Part shown: positions 8,015 through 17,512 of the stretch, one piece after another | Layout: each line of letters begins with the position of its first letter | Position numbering within the stretch: position 1 is the first letter of the stretch | From: an uncultured Opitutia bacterium | GTDB taxonomy: Bacteria > Verrucomicrobiota > Verrucomicrobiia > Opitutales > Puniceicoccaceae | DNA length: 35,039 bases | NCBI GenBank assembly: GCA_913056175.1 | Contig: CAJXLM010000032.1 | Coordinates: 1-35,039, forward strand | Direction: 5' to 3' | Position numbers and translations under genes: made by a program | Notes under the pieces: model-generated | What the model was told of the DNA's origin: nothing | Databases searched by the model: none | What the model saw: the letters and a program-made list of their open reading frames with translations, nothing else

Positions 8015-9100
8015 TCAGAGGTGGGCGGCGTAGCGCGGGTCGTCCCCGATCCGGCGGACCAGTTCCTTGACTTCCTCCGCGCGCTCGCGCGGACAGACCA
8101 GGGTGGCGTCGGGCGTGTGGACCACGACCAGGTCGTCGACACCCACCACGCCGACCAGGTGCCCGTCCTCGCCCACCACGATGTTGCCCGTTGCCTCGTG
8201 GAAGCGAGCCGGCCCTACCGCCACGTTGCCGTCCGCATCCCGTTCGTGATGCCGGGCGACGGCCGGCCAGGAGCCGACATCGTCCCAGTCGAAATTCGCC
8301 GGGCGGGTCACCGTGCGGGAGGATTTCTCCATGAGGGCGTAGTCGATGGAGCGCTTGGGGAGGGCCGGAAATTCGCGGGCGAGGACCGCCTCCCGGGTCT
8401 CGCCGGAGCGGAGGGCCCCGGCCATCCGGTGGTAGCCCTCGGCGAGTTCCGGCGCGTGGGCCTGCAGCTCGGCGAGCAGGATGGACGGTCGCCACGCGAA
8501 CATCCCGGCGTTCCAGAGGTAGTGGCCGGCAGCGAGGTAGCCCTCTGCGGTGGCGCGGTCCGGTTTCTCCACAAAGCGGAGGACCGGCCGGACTGGCGCG
8601 TCGGCCGTGGCGGCTTCCCCCGTCTCCAGGTAGCCGTAGCCCGTGGCCGGCTCCGTCGGGCGAATCCCGAGAGTGCCGAGAACCGCCTCGGTCTCCACCG
8701 TTTCGAAGAGGGCCGCGAGGTCCGCGCGGAAGGATGCCTCGTCGTGGATGACGTGGTCGGCCGGCAGCACCGCGAAGGCGGGGTCGTCGCCAGCGGAGGC
8801 GGCGAGGAGGGCGGCGAGGACAACCGCGGGTCCGGTATCCCGGCCGACCGGTTCGGCGACCACCTGGTCGGCCGGGACGGCCGGGCAGGCCCCGCGGCAG
8901 GCCTCGACCTGGTCGCCCTGGGTCACGATCCAGACCCGTTCCGGGGGCACGAGGCCGTCGAGGCGATGGACCGTCTGGCGCAACAACGGTTGGTCCCCGA
9001 CGATGGGGAGGAGGTGCTTGGGGCGGAGCGTCCGGCTGCGTGGCCAGAAGCGTTCGCCCCGGCCACCGGCGAGGATGATGACAGAGCGGGGTGGGGGCAT
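8015..9100 (-). CDS. manC: Mannose-1-phosphate guanylyltransferase
   Basis: The protein makes GDP-mannose from mannose-1-phosphate and GTP, feeding mannose- and fucose-containing surface polysaccharides. It is 361 residues, the length of single-domain ManC enzymes without the phosphomannose isomerase half. The nucleotide-binding signature LAGGRGERFWPRSR lies at 10-23, followed by RPKHLL (26-31). AVLPADHVI, YGYLETG, FVEKPD and the LWNAGMFAWR segment are family features. The ATG at 9098-9100 starts right at the family opening. It sits between uvrC (46-base gap) and ruvX (40-base gap), so a sugar-nucleotide gene is embedded in a DNA-repair operon. Related sugar-phosphate guanylyltransferases are the main alternative. 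Confidence 0.92.
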   Translation of the reverse strand: MPPPRSVIILAGGRGERFWPRSRTLRPKHLLPIVGDQPLLRQTVHRLDGLVPPERVWIVTQGDQVEACRGACPAVPADQVVAEPVGRDTGPAVVLAALLAASAGDDPAFAVLPADHVIHDEASFRADLAALFETVETEAVLGTLGIRPTEPATGYGYLETGEAATADAPVRPVLRFVEKPDRATAEGYLAAGHYLWNAGMFAWRPSILLAELQAHAPELAEGYHRMAGALRSGETREAVLAREFPALPKRSIDYALMEKSSRTVTRPANFDWDDVGSWPAVARHHERDADGNVAVGPARFHEATGNIVVGEDGHLVGVVGVDDLVVVHTPDATLVCPRERAEEVKELVRRIGDDPRYAAHL

Positions 9101-9146
9101 CCGTGGGAGGGTAGAGGTCGTCAGGAGGAGGGGGAAGGGGCGGTTC

Positions 9147-10670
9147 TCATTCGCGGGGCCCCTCGGGCTCCCCATCGGCGGGGCGGTTGGAGGCCGGTGC
9201 TTCCGCGTGAAGGTACTGGTGGAGGCGGGAGGCGAAGAGCGGGCCGATGCCCGGGGCCTCCGCGAGGGTCTCCGGGTCGGCCGCCCGGATGCGCTCGAGG
9301 CTCCCGAAGTGGGCGAGGAGGGCCTCCTTGCGCTTGCCGCCGAGTCCGGGGACATCGTCGAGCACGGACTCGCGAATCCGGCGGGAGCGGAGGTCGGCGT
9401 TGAAGTTGTTGGCGAAGCGGTGGGCCTCGTCGCGGGCGCGCTGGAGCAACCGGAGGCCCGCGTGGTGGTGGGGCAGGCGGAGGGGCGGTCGTTCCGAGGG
9501 GAAGACAATGGCTTCCTCCTTCTTGGCGAGCCCGATGAGGGCGGGCGGATCGACCTCGAGGAGGAGAAAGGCCTTGAGGGCGGCGGCCACCTGGCCCTTG
9601 CCCCCGTCGATCACGACCAGGTCCGGGAGGGGCTTGCCCTCCTCGGAGAGCCGGCGGTAGCGGCGGCCGACGACCTCCTCCATCGCGCGGAAGTCGTCGT
9701 TCCCCGTGAAGGAGCGGATGCGGTAGCGCCGGTAGTTCCGCTTGTCCGGCTTGCCCCCGGCGAAGCGGACCATGGAGGCCACCGCGTACTGGCCGGAGAT
9801 GTGGCTGATGTCGAAGCACTCGATCGAGTCGACCGGCTGGTCCAGGCCGAGGGCCTCGGCGAGCGCGGCGGGCGCGGTGGCTACGCCCCCGCTGTCGGGG
9901 AGGGCCCGGGTGAACTTGCGGTTCTGGGTGATCGTCTTGCGGAGGGCGAGCAGGGTGTCGCGGAGGCTGGCGGCCTCCTCGAAGCGCTGGGCGGAGGCGG
10001 CCTCCTCCATTTTCTCACGGATCTCCTCCACCCACTCGCGGCTCTTCCCCTCGAGGAAGGCACAGGCCTGGCGCACGCGGGCGGCGTATTCCTCGAGGGT
10101 GATCTCGTTCTCGTGCCCGTAGAGCTCGGCGCGCGCGTCGTCGTAGAGCCGGATGCGCCCGTCGGGGAGCTCCTGCGGCGAGGCGTCGGAGAGGAGGATG
10201 CCGTACTTCCGCCGCATATCCGCGAGCGTCCGGCGGAGAGGTCCGGCGTGGGCGAAGGGCCCGAAGTAGAGGGACCCGTCCTGCAGGCGGTTGCGGGCGA
10301 GCCGGAAGCGGGGGACCGGGTTGTGCGCGTCCACCCGGATGAGGAGGAAGCGCTTGTCGTCGGTGAAATCGGTGTTGTACCGCGGGCGGTAGTCCTTGAT
10401 GAGCCGGCCCTCGAGGAGGAGGGCTTCCGCCTCGGAGCGGACCTCCATGGTCTCGAGGTCCTCCACCATGGAGATCATCGAACGGATCTTCGGGTGCTCG
10501 ATCTGGCGGGCGCGGCCGGGCTGGAAGTAGGAGGAGACCCGCTTGCGCAGGTCCTTGGCCTTGCCCACGTAGATGACCTCCCCCGTACGATCCTTCATCA
10601 GGTAGACTCCCGGCCGGTGGGGGAGCTGCCGGAGGATTTCACGGATTTTGCCTGTTTCCGGGGTTCGCAA
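9147..10670 (-). CDS. uvrC: Excinuclease ABC subunit C, lacking the cysteine cluster
   Basis: UvrC makes the two incisions of nucleotide excision repair with UvrAB. The 507-residue product has the GIY-YIG nuclease (GVYLM at 21-25, IYVGKAKDLRKR at 33-44), a UVR motif that contacts UvrB (about 213-246), the RNase H-like nuclease (CFDISH with D287; DGGKGQ 355-360) and C-terminal helix-hairpin-helix repeats (DVPGLGGKRK and EAPGIGPLFA). It is shorter than the usual 600 residues. The four-cysteine segment normally found between the first nuclease and UVR is replaced by a cysteine-free stretch (about 160-195). The start is a TTG at 10668-10670; no ATG or GTG lies before the GIY-YIG motif. It is divergent from cinA by 48 bases. 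Confidence 0.95.
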   Translation of the reverse strand: MRTPETGKIREILRQLPHRPGVYLMKDRTGEVIYVGKAKDLRKRVSSYFQPGRARQIEHPKIRSMISMVEDLETMEVRSEAEALLLEGRLIKDYRPRYNTDFTDDKRFLLIRVDAHNPVPRFRLARNRLQDGSLYFGPFAHAGPLRRTLADMRRKYGILLSDASPQELPDGRIRLYDDARAELYGHENEITLEEYAARVRQACAFLEGKSREWVEEIREKMEEAASAQRFEEAASLRDTLLALRKTITQNRKFTRALPDSGGVATAPAALAEALGLDQPVDSIECFDISHISGQYAVASMVRFAGGKPDKRNYRRYRIRSFTGNDDFRAMEEVVGRRYRRLSEEGKPLPDLVVIDGGKGQVAAALKAFLLLEVDPPALIGLAKKEEAIVFPSERPPLRLPHHHAGLRLLQRARDEAHRFANNFNADLRSRRIRESVLDDVPGLGGKRKEALLAHFGSLERIRAADPETLAEAPGIGPLFASRLHQYLHAEAPASNRPADGEPEGPRE

Positions 10671-10718
10671 TTGGCGGATCTTTCGGTAGGGTGAGGGTTG
10701 TATGGCTTGGAGTTACCA

Positions 10719-12005
10719 ATGTTGAGGCAACAGTTTTCCGTGGCCGTCGTCAACGTGGGCGACGAGCTACTCCTCGGGATCCGGGAGAATGCCCACCTTT
10801 CCCACATCGGTCAGCACGTTTCCCGGCGGGGAGGCGATGTCGTCTACGGCCGGGTGACCCGGGACCGCATCGAGGAGATCGAGGCGGCCCTGCGGGAGGC
10901 CATCCAAGCCGCCGACATCGTGATCGTCACCGGTGGACTCGGCCCCACCCAGGACGACCTCACCCGGGAGGCGGTGGCCCGGCTGCTCGGTTGCCCCCTC
11001 ATCCACGACGCGGAGGTGGAGCGCACCCTCAACGAGAAGTTCCAGTCGCTCGGCCGGGTGATGTCGGAGAACAACCTGCGGCAGTGCCTCCGGCCGCGGG
11101 AGGCCCAGGTGATCCCGAACCGGTGGGGAACCGCCCCCGGCCTGCGCATTCTCCGCGAGGAGGCCTTCCTCTACCTGCTGCCCGGCCCGCGTTCGGAGCT
11201 GCATCCGATGCTCGAGGAGATCGTCTTTCCCGAACTGGAGGAGCGCGGCTGCCTGCCCGAGGTCTCCAGTTGGCTCCAGCTGCGCACCGCGGGCCTCGGG
11301 GAATCGACCGTGGAAACCCGCCTGGCCCCCATCGTGGAGAGTCGGCCGAACGTGCAGTTCGCCTACTGCGCCCACGCCGGCATCGTGGACATCCGGCTCT
11401 CCCCGGCGAGCCCGGAAACCACTACCGCGGAAGTGAACCGGGTAGGGGAGGAGTGCCGCCTCGTCCTCGGCGACAACTTCTTTGGGTTCGGGGACGAGTC
11501 CCTGGCCCGCAGCCTTGTCCTGCAACTCCGCTGTTGGGAGCGGACCCTGGCGATCGCCGAGTCCTGTACCGGTGGTCTCCTCTCCAGCGCGTTCACCGAC
11601 ATTCCGGGGGCCTCCAAGGTCTTCTCCGGGAGTGTTGTCGCCTACACGAACGCGACCAAGGTACAGATGCTCGACGTGCCGGAACCCCTCCTCCAGCAGC
11701 ACGGGGCGGTCAGCGGAGAAGTTGCCGTGGCCATGGCCACCGGGGCGGCGGAGCGGCTCGGGGCCGACTACGCCCTCGCCGTGACCGGCTTCGCCGGGCC
11801 CGGGGGCGGCACGGCCGAGAATCCCGTAGGTACGGTTTATTGCGGGTACTTCTCGCCGAGCGGCGTGTGGTCGAAGCGCTTCGTCCTCCCCGGGGACCGG
11901 GCGGCCGTCCGGGAGCGCGCGGTGAACGAGTGCCTGAACTGGGCCCGTCGCATCCTCAAGCGCACCAAGGTCCAGGACTTCCTCGCTTCGCCGGTGGAGC
12001 AATAG
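10719..12005 (+). CDS. cinA: CinA-family nicotinamide-nucleotide amidohydrolase
   Basis: CinA proteins combine an N-terminal MoaB-like pyrophosphatase domain and a C-terminal PncC domain that deamidates nicotinamide mononucleotide in NAD recycling. The 428-residue protein has both: VNVGDELLLG (11-20) and TGGLGPTQDDLTREA (71-85) in the first, and AESCTGGLLSS with Ser282 and TGFAGPGGG in the second. The length matches full CinA. I chose the ATG at 10719-10721, which has GGAG at 10709-10712 as a plausible ribosome site; a TTG seven codons upstream is an alternative. The metallophosphoesterase gene begins 31 bases after its stop, so the two are probably co-transcribed. Confidence 0.93.
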   Translation: MLRQQFSVAVVNVGDELLLGIRENAHLSHIGQHVSRRGGDVVYGRVTRDRIEEIEAALREAIQAADIVIVTGGLGPTQDDLTREAVARLLGCPLIHDAEVERTLNEKFQSLGRVMSENNLRQCLRPREAQVIPNRWGTAPGLRILREEAFLYLLPGPRSELHPMLEEIVFPELEERGCLPEVSSWLQLRTAGLGESTVETRLAPIVESRPNVQFAYCAHAGIVDIRLSPASPETTTAEVNRVGEECRLVLGDNFFGFGDESLARSLVLQLRCWERTLAIAESCTGGLLSSAFTDIPGASKVFSGSVVAYTNATKVQMLDVPEPLLQQHGAVSGEVAVAMATGAAERLGADYALAVTGFAGPGGGTAENPVGTVYCGYFSPSGVWSKRFVLPGDRAAVRERAVNECLNWARRILKRTKVQDFLASPVEQ

Positions 12006-12036
12006 GCAGGGTTGGGTCCCCCTTGCCCCCCGCGGC

Positions 12037-12777
12037 ATGCTTACCCTCGTAATCCCCGACCTCCACCAGGATCTCGCCTGGGTGGAGCGGGTCCTCGCGA
12101 CGGAGACCGGTTGGGACCGGATCGTTTTCCTCGGCGACTATCTCGACACCCGCTTCCCCCGGCAGGTGGCCTCGCTCGGGGAGACCGTGGACTGGCTGGT
12201 GGAATTCGCGAGGGAGCACGGCGACCGGGTCACCCGGCTCCTCGGGAACCATGACCTCCCCTACCTTGAGGTACTCCAGCAGGTCGAGGCCGGGGCCACG
12301 GATCCCTTGACGATCCGTTTCCCGGCCGGGGTGGAGATCCTCCCGCGGCACGTGCGGGCGGTGGCGGAGGGCTGGCGGTTCCCGTTCCGCCGCAGCTTCC
12401 GCCTCCTCGTGGAAGAGGAGGGGTGGCTGCTCTCGCACGCCGGGGTCCACCCCTCGTTCTGGCCGGAGGGCGGGAACCCGCGGGACTCGCTGGCCCGGCT
12501 GGAGGCGGAGGCGCACGCCGCGCTGGCTAACCTTCCGACCACGGAGAGCCCCCTCCTCGAGGCGGGGGCGGCCCGTGGGGGATTCCAGCCCGTGGGTGGG
12601 CTGACCTGGCTGGACTGGGACGAGGAGTTCGAGGACGGGCTGCCCCTGCCGCAGCTCGTCGGCCACACCCGTCATTTCGGGGAGGCGCGCCCGGAAGGGC
12701 GCTCCTGGTGCCTCGACGGAGGCCAGACGACCTACGGGCGGCTCCTCGACGGGGACCTTGCCATCGGCAGGGCCTGA
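12037..12777 (+). CDS. Metallophosphoesterase (calcineurin-like)
   Basis: This 246-residue protein carries the complete two-metal phosphoesterase signature: D8-x-H10 in IPDLHQD, GDYLD (33-37), GNHD (70-73), H134 in LLSHAGVH and GHTR (209-212). These ligands place it in the calcineurin-like superfamily, related to bacterial protein-phosphatase or ApaH-like branches. The natural substrate cannot be deduced. It has no signal peptide, so it is likely cytoplasmic. It follows cinA by 31 bases, and CinA also handles nucleotide phosphates, so a nucleotide-related substrate is a reasonable but untested guess. It converges on glgB with only 41 bases between stops and no clear terminator. Confidence 0.85.
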   Translation: MLTLVIPDLHQDLAWVERVLATETGWDRIVFLGDYLDTRFPRQVASLGETVDWLVEFAREHGDRVTRLLGNHDLPYLEVLQQVEAGATDPLTIRFPAGVEILPRHVRAVAEGWRFPFRRSFRLLVEEEGWLLSHAGVHPSFWPEGGNPRDSLARLEAEAHAALANLPTTESPLLEAGAARGGFQPVGGLTWLDWDEEFEDGLPLPQLVGHTRHFGEARPEGRSWCLDGGQTTYGRLLDGDLAIGRA

Positions 12778-12818
12778 ACCCGCGCGCCGGGAGGATCGGG
12801 AGGAACGGCGCCGCCGGC

Positions 12819-15056
12819 TCAGCCCGAGGTCTTCCGGAGGAAGAGCACGGACATCGGAGGCAGGCAGACCAGGACCGAGTCCGGCTGGTCATCGGCGGGC
12901 TGCCCCGTGGAGAAGACCCCGCCGAGATTGCCAGTGCCGGTGCCCCCATAGTCGGCGGCGTTCGTGTTGATCCGCTCGTGCCAGAACCCTCCCGCGGGCA
13001 CCCCGATCCGGTAGGAGTCGTGTTGGACCGGGGTGAGGTTGGCCACCACCACGTAGGAACCCTCCTCGCCTTCGGCCCCGCTGCGACGGAGGAAGGAAAG
13101 GACGCTGTGTTCCGCGTCCGAGCAGTTGACCCAGGAAAAGGCGGCGGGGTCGTGGTCGGTGGCGGCGAGGACCGGATCCTCTTGGTAGAGGTGGTTGAGG
13201 TCGGCCACCAGGGAGCGGATCCCGCGGTGATCGAGGTACTCCAGCAGGTGCCAGTCGAGCTGGCCGTCGTAGCGCCACTCGCTGGACTGCCCGAACTCGC
13301 AGCCCATGAAGAGGGTTTTCTTGCCCGGCCAGCCCCACATCCAGCCGTAGAGGGCGCGCAGGTTGGCGGCCTTGGCCGGGATGGAGGCTACCCCCATCTT
13401 CATGAGGAGGGAGGATTTCCCGTGGACCACTTCGTCGTGGGAGAAGGCGAGGACGAAGTGCTCGGAATTCTGGTAGAGCATCCCGAAGGTGAGCTCGTCC
13501 TGGTGGTACTTCCGGTAGAGGGGATCCTCACTGAAGTAGCGGAGGGTGTCGTGCATCCACCCCATGTTCCACTTGAAGTCAAAGCCCAGCCCTCCCTGGG
13601 CGGAGGGCCAGGAGACGCTCCCGAAGGAGGTCGATTCCTCGGCGATCATGACCGCCCCCGGATAGTAGTAGTGGAGCAGGTCGTTGACCGAGCGGAGGAA
13701 ATCGATCGCCTCGAGATTTTCGCGACCGCCGTACTCGTTGGGAATCCAGTCCCCCTCCTCGCGGGAATAATCGAGGTAGAGCATGGAGGCGACCGCGTCC
13801 ACCCGGAAGCCGTCGACATGGAAGCGGTCCATCCAGGCGAGGACGGAGGCGATGAGGAAGCAGCGCACCTCGTGGCGCCCGTAGTTGAAGATGAGGGTGC
13901 CCCAGTCGCGGTGCTCCCCCTTGCGCGGATCGGCGTGCTCGAAGAGGTGGGTCCCGTCGAACCAGGAGAGGGCGAAGCTGTCCTTGGGAAAGTGGCCGGG
14001 CACCCAGTCGACGATCACCCCGACGCCCTCCCGGTGGAGGTGGTCGACCATCGCCTGGAAATCCTCGGGGGTGCCAAAGCGGTGGGTGGGCGCGAAGAAG
14101 CCGGTGACCTGGTAACCCCAGGAACCGGCGAAGGGGTGCTCAGCGAGAGGGAGGAACTCCACGTGGGTGAACCCGTGCTCCTTCGCGTAGTCGGCGAGGC
14201 GCGGGGCCAGCTCGCGGTAGTTGAGGGAGCGGTGGCCGTCCCCGGTGTCCCGCATCCACGAACCGGCGTGCACCTCGTAGATGGAGATCGGGCGCTCGTA
14301 CGGTTGCTGGCGGGCGCGCTCCTCCATCCACTCCTGGTCGCTCCAGGCGAAGTCGTCGACCGGGCAGACGATGGAGGCATTATGGGGCGGAGGCTCGAAG
14401 CGGGTGGCGTAGGGATCGCTCTTCAGGTGCAGGTTTCCGTCCGCCCCGAGGATCTCGTACTTGTAGACAAGACCCGCCTTCAGGCCCGGGACGAACAGTT
14501 CCCAGACGCCGGAGGATCCCAGTCGGCGGAGGGGGAGGTAGCGGCCGTCCCAGCCGACCGCGTCGCAGACCAGGGAGACCCGGCGCGCGTTGGGCGCCCA
14601 CACCGCGAAGGCGACCCCGGGAACCTCGCGGACCGTGTGGGGGTGGGCACCGAGCTTGCGGTAAATGAAGTGCTCGTTCCCCTCGTTGAAGAGGTAGAGG
14701 TCGTGGTCGCTGAGGGTGGGCAGGAAGGCGTAGGGATCGTAGAACTGGCGAACCTCCCCGCTCGGGAACGTGACCCGCAGGCGATACGGGGTGACCTTGG
14801 TGACCTCGCCCGTGAAGACTTCGAAGAAGTCGGTGTCGTCCTTCCGGCGCAGGGGGACCCGCTTGCGCTCGGAGCCGTCCTCCTTCAGCAGGACCACTTG
14901 GCAGGTTTCCGCCCCGCGGACGAGGGCCCGCACGGCCACTCCCGGTTTCTTCCGGTAAGTGAGGGGGTGCATGCCGAGGACGGAATGGGGCTCGGCCATC
15001 CGTCCCTGGAGGAGTTCGTTGCGCAGTTCGGGGGAAAGAGGGTGGGTGGTGGTCAT
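12819..15056 (-). CDS. glgB: 1,4-alpha-glucan branching enzyme
   Basis: GlgB (GH13) makes alpha-1,6 branches in glycogen. The 745-residue protein has the long form with two N-terminal beta-sandwich domains (the second containing VAFAVWAPNARRVSLV), a TIM barrel and a C-terminal all-beta domain. Catalytic residues are visible: nucleophile D420 in DGFRVDAV, acid/base E473 in IAEES, and D541 in FSHDEVVHG. YEVHAGSW and the WGYQVTGFFAPT segment are also typical. The ATG at 15054-15056 precedes a normal N-terminus; 24 further upstream codons overlap the lptD promoter region and look non-coding. It is a lone glycogen gene here, divergent from lptD with 56 bases between start codons. Confidence 0.96.
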   Translation of the reverse strand: MTTTHPLSPELRNELLQGRMAEPHSVLGMHPLTYRKKPGVAVRALVRGAETCQVVLLKEDGSERKRVPLRRKDDTDFFEVFTGEVTKVTPYRLRVTFPSGEVRQFYDPYAFLPTLSDHDLYLFNEGNEHFIYRKLGAHPHTVREVPGVAFAVWAPNARRVSLVCDAVGWDGRYLPLRRLGSSGVWELFVPGLKAGLVYKYEILGADGNLHLKSDPYATRFEPPPHNASIVCPVDDFAWSDQEWMEERARQQPYERPISIYEVHAGSWMRDTGDGHRSLNYRELAPRLADYAKEHGFTHVEFLPLAEHPFAGSWGYQVTGFFAPTHRFGTPEDFQAMVDHLHREGVGVIVDWVPGHFPKDSFALSWFDGTHLFEHADPRKGEHRDWGTLIFNYGRHEVRCFLIASVLAWMDRFHVDGFRVDAVASMLYLDYSREEGDWIPNEYGGRENLEAIDFLRSVNDLLHYYYPGAVMIAEESTSFGSVSWPSAQGGLGFDFKWNMGWMHDTLRYFSEDPLYRKYHQDELTFGMLYQNSEHFVLAFSHDEVVHGKSSLLMKMGVASIPAKAANLRALYGWMWGWPGKKTLFMGCEFGQSSEWRYDGQLDWHLLEYLDHRGIRSLVADLNHLYQEDPVLAATDHDPAAFSWVNCSDAEHSVLSFLRRSGAEGEEGSYVVVANLTPVQHDSYRIGVPAGGFWHERINTNAADYGGTGTGNLGGVFSTGQPADDQPDSVLVCLPPMSVLFLRKTSG

Positions 15057-15112
15057 GGAGAGGGGTTTTGCGTTGGACCCGGGCCCGGGAGGCGTTGGGA
15101 TCCTGTGCACGG

Positions 15113-17479
15113 ATGTCGTACGGATCAACCCTATCCACTCCCGGCGCGGGTGCGCGGCCCCGTCGGCTCGCCCGGCTCCTCCTGGCGGCCGGCGGGCTCG
15201 CCGCCCTCCCGTGGCCCGGCGCGGCCCAGTCCCCGGAGCTCCAGATCCTCTCCGCGGGGGAGATGGAGTACGAGCTGGAGAGCCGGACCATGCGCTCGGA
15301 GGAGCCCGTGGAGGCCCGCTACGGACCGTTCTTCCTCGAGGCGGGCCGCTTCCGCTGGGGCCAGGACACCGGGGAGGTAGCCCTCGGCGGGGGCGTCCTC
15401 CTGCGACACGAGCCCGAGGCGGGTGGCCCTGCCGCAGCGGAGGATCTCCCCCTGGCGCGCGCCTGGATCCCCGATCGGCTCGCCCGCGTGCCCTACCGCG
15501 TCGAGGCGGAGACCGTGGAGGCCGCGGGGGGAGCGCGGGAGATCCGGGCGGAGGGCGGAGTGCGGGCCCTCTTTCCGGAGGGCCGGCTGCTGGCCGAGGA
15601 GGCCACTTTTGCGGAGGACGCCACCGCGGGGACGCCCTCGCTGGAGGCCCGGCGGGTGCGCGGGGGAGACGGGCGCCTGCTCGCCGAGGCGACTTCGCTC
15701 CGGCAGGAGGATGGCGTCCTCACCTGGGAGGATCCCGTGGTCCACTGGGGAGAGCCCTCGTGGGGATCGCCCCGCCTGCGAGCCGGCGAGGCCACCCGGG
15801 CCACGGAGGGCGGCCCTCTCCGGTTGAGCGATGTGCGCGTGGGTCTCGGTCCGGTGCCCTTCCTCTACTTTCCCCAACTCACCGTGGGCGGCCGGGAGGG
15901 CCGGGAGCTCCGCTTTTTCGGCGATGCCGGCGAACAGTCCAACCTCGGCTTCTTCGCCAACGCCGGGGTGCGCTTCCCCTTGCTGCCGGCGGTCACCGCG
16001 GAGCCGCGGATCAGCCTCTACACGCGGCGCGGGCTCCTGCTCTCTCCGGACTTCACCTGGAAGCACCGGGCACCCGGGGAGGGGATCGAGACGGCCGGCG
16101 AATTCCGGGGCGGGTGGATCGATGACCGCGGCTCGACCTCGCTGCGGGGCGAGGACCGCTTCGGACGCGAGGCCGGCCCCCAGCGCGGATACGCGATCGC
16201 CCGGGGACGGTTGAACCAGGAGGGAGGCTGGAGCTCGACGAACCAGTGGGAGTACTGGTCGGATGCGGCCGTGCTCCGCGATTTCCGGCCGGGCCTCTAC
16301 GACCAGTTCTTTGCCCCGCAATCGTTCTCGGACTTCCACCTCCCGCTCTCCGGAGCGTGGAGCCTGAGCGGACTCGTGCGGGCGCGCACCGTACAGCAGG
16401 AAGACACCGTGGAGAAGTTGCCCGCGGTGCGGATCGACCTGCAGCCGCAGGCCCTGCGGGCCCTTGGGGGAGTCCGGCAGCGGGCGCGGGCGGCGGTGGC
16501 CCGGCTGCGCCGGAGCGACCCGGACAACCACACCCTGGCCGAGGCGGACCAGTACTCCGCGGAGTACCAGCTCGCCCGTCCCTTTTCCGTGGCGGGTGGC
16601 TGGACCCTGCGGCCGGTCGCCGGGGTGCGGGCGCGCAGCTTTCAGGCGGTCTCGCATTCCGGCAAGGACGGGTCCCGTGTGCTCGGGTCCTTCGGGGCAG
16701 ACTTTGCGAATGTCTACGAAAAATCCCGGCCCGGACCCGGGGGCGTGTGGGGCTTCGACCGGATCCGCCACCGCGTGCGACCGGCGGTGGGCTACCGCTG
16801 GATGCCCGCGGGTGGCATGGATCGCGCGGACCTTCCCGAGCTGCAGCCCACCGCCTATGTCTCCGGGATCCAGCCGCTCGGGCTGGCCGGGCTGCGCGAA
16901 CAGACGGCGCCCGGCGCCCGCCAGAAAGTCCGCCTGCAGCTCGGCAACGAGTGGTGGGGGTCCGAATCTTCCCGCGGGGCCCCGGACGGGCGCGCCGAGG
17001 AGCGTCTCCTCGCCCGGCTCGACCTGTACCAGGACTGGCGGGTGGACGACCGTTCTCCCCAGGGGGAGAGCGGGCCGGATACGGCCAGCGCGGTCGACTT
17101 CGGGCTGTCCCCGGCGCCCTGGCTGGAGGCCGGCGGATTCGCCCGGGTGGACACCCACGGTTTCGATGCGTACGAGGCGGGTCCGCGGGTCGAGGTACGG
17201 GAGGGCGACCTCTGGTCGAGCCAGCTGGGCTACGAGTTCCTCAAGGACCGGATCGGGCAACTCCGCTGGACCCTGACCAGCCGGATCAGCCTGCGCGACC
17301 GGATCCGGCTGCGCCTGCACTACGACGACCGGCAGGGCATCCTCAGCAAGCAGAGCTACCGCTGGATTCGCCGGGTGGGGCGCAACTGGTCGGTGGAGGC
17401 CAGCACGACCGTGCGCCGCGACAACCAGCGGGAAGGGGACGTGACCTTCGCGCTCGGGTTCCGCAGCCGATTGTTCTAG
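15113..17479 (+). CDS. lptD: LPS-assembly outer-membrane protein LptD (OstA-like)
   Basis: The 788-residue protein looks like LptD, the beta-barrel that inserts LPS into the outer leaflet. From the ATG at 15113-15115 it has a signal peptide: arginine-rich n-region, then LARLLLAAGGLAALPWPGAA. The mature protein begins with an OstA-like beta-jellyroll (EPVEARYGPFFLEAGRF), followed by a segment typical of the LptD middle region (VGLGPVPFLYFPQLTVGG) and many amphipathic strands. It ends in FALGFRSRLF, with the terminal Phe expected of outer-membrane barrels. An alternative start 45 bases upstream would bury the signal peptide. Sequence divergence from proteobacterial LptD is large, so the call rests on domain order and barrel signature. 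The essential partner LptE is not seen nearby. Confidence 0.8.
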   Translation: MSYGSTLSTPGAGARPRRLARLLLAAGGLAALPWPGAAQSPELQILSAGEMEYELESRTMRSEEPVEARYGPFFLEAGRFRWGQDTGEVALGGGVLLRHEPEAGGPAAAEDLPLARAWIPDRLARVPYRVEAETVEAAGGAREIRAEGGVRALFPEGRLLAEEATFAEDATAGTPSLEARRVRGGDGRLLAEATSLRQEDGVLTWEDPVVHWGEPSWGSPRLRAGEATRATEGGPLRLSDVRVGLGPVPFLYFPQLTVGGREGRELRFFGDAGEQSNLGFFANAGVRFPLLPAVTAEPRISLYTRRGLLLSPDFTWKHRAPGEGIETAGEFRGGWIDDRGSTSLRGEDRFGREAGPQRGYAIARGRLNQEGGWSSTNQWEYWSDAAVLRDFRPGLYDQFFAPQSFSDFHLPLSGAWSLSGLVRARTVQQEDTVEKLPAVRIDLQPQALRALGGVRQRARAAVARLRRSDPDNHTLAEADQYSAEYQLARPFSVAGGWTLRPVAGVRARSFQAVSHSGKDGSRVLGSFGADFANVYEKSRPGPGGVWGFDRIRHRVRPAVGYRWMPAGGMDRADLPELQPTAYVSGIQPLGLAGLREQTAPGARQKVRLQLGNEWWGSESSRGAPDGRAEERLLARLDLYQDWRVDDRSPQGESGPDTASAVDFGLSPAPWLEAGGFARVDTHGFDAYEAGPRVEVREGDLWSSQLGYEFLKDRIGQLRWTLTSRISLRDRIRLRLHYDDRQGILSKQSYRWIRRVGRNWSVEASTTVRRDNQREGDVTFALGFRSRLF

Positions 17480-17512
17480 GCGGGGCCGTTCGTCCGTCGC
17501 CCGGACCGGCTC

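Noticed and set aside
12708-15380. An 890-codon open frame on the plus strand
   Set aside because: It is antisense to glgB, whose catalytic residues are intact, and shows no protein-family motif.
15131-17320. A 729-codon minus-strand frame
   Set aside because: It is antisense to lptD, whose signal peptide and terminal Phe support the plus strand.
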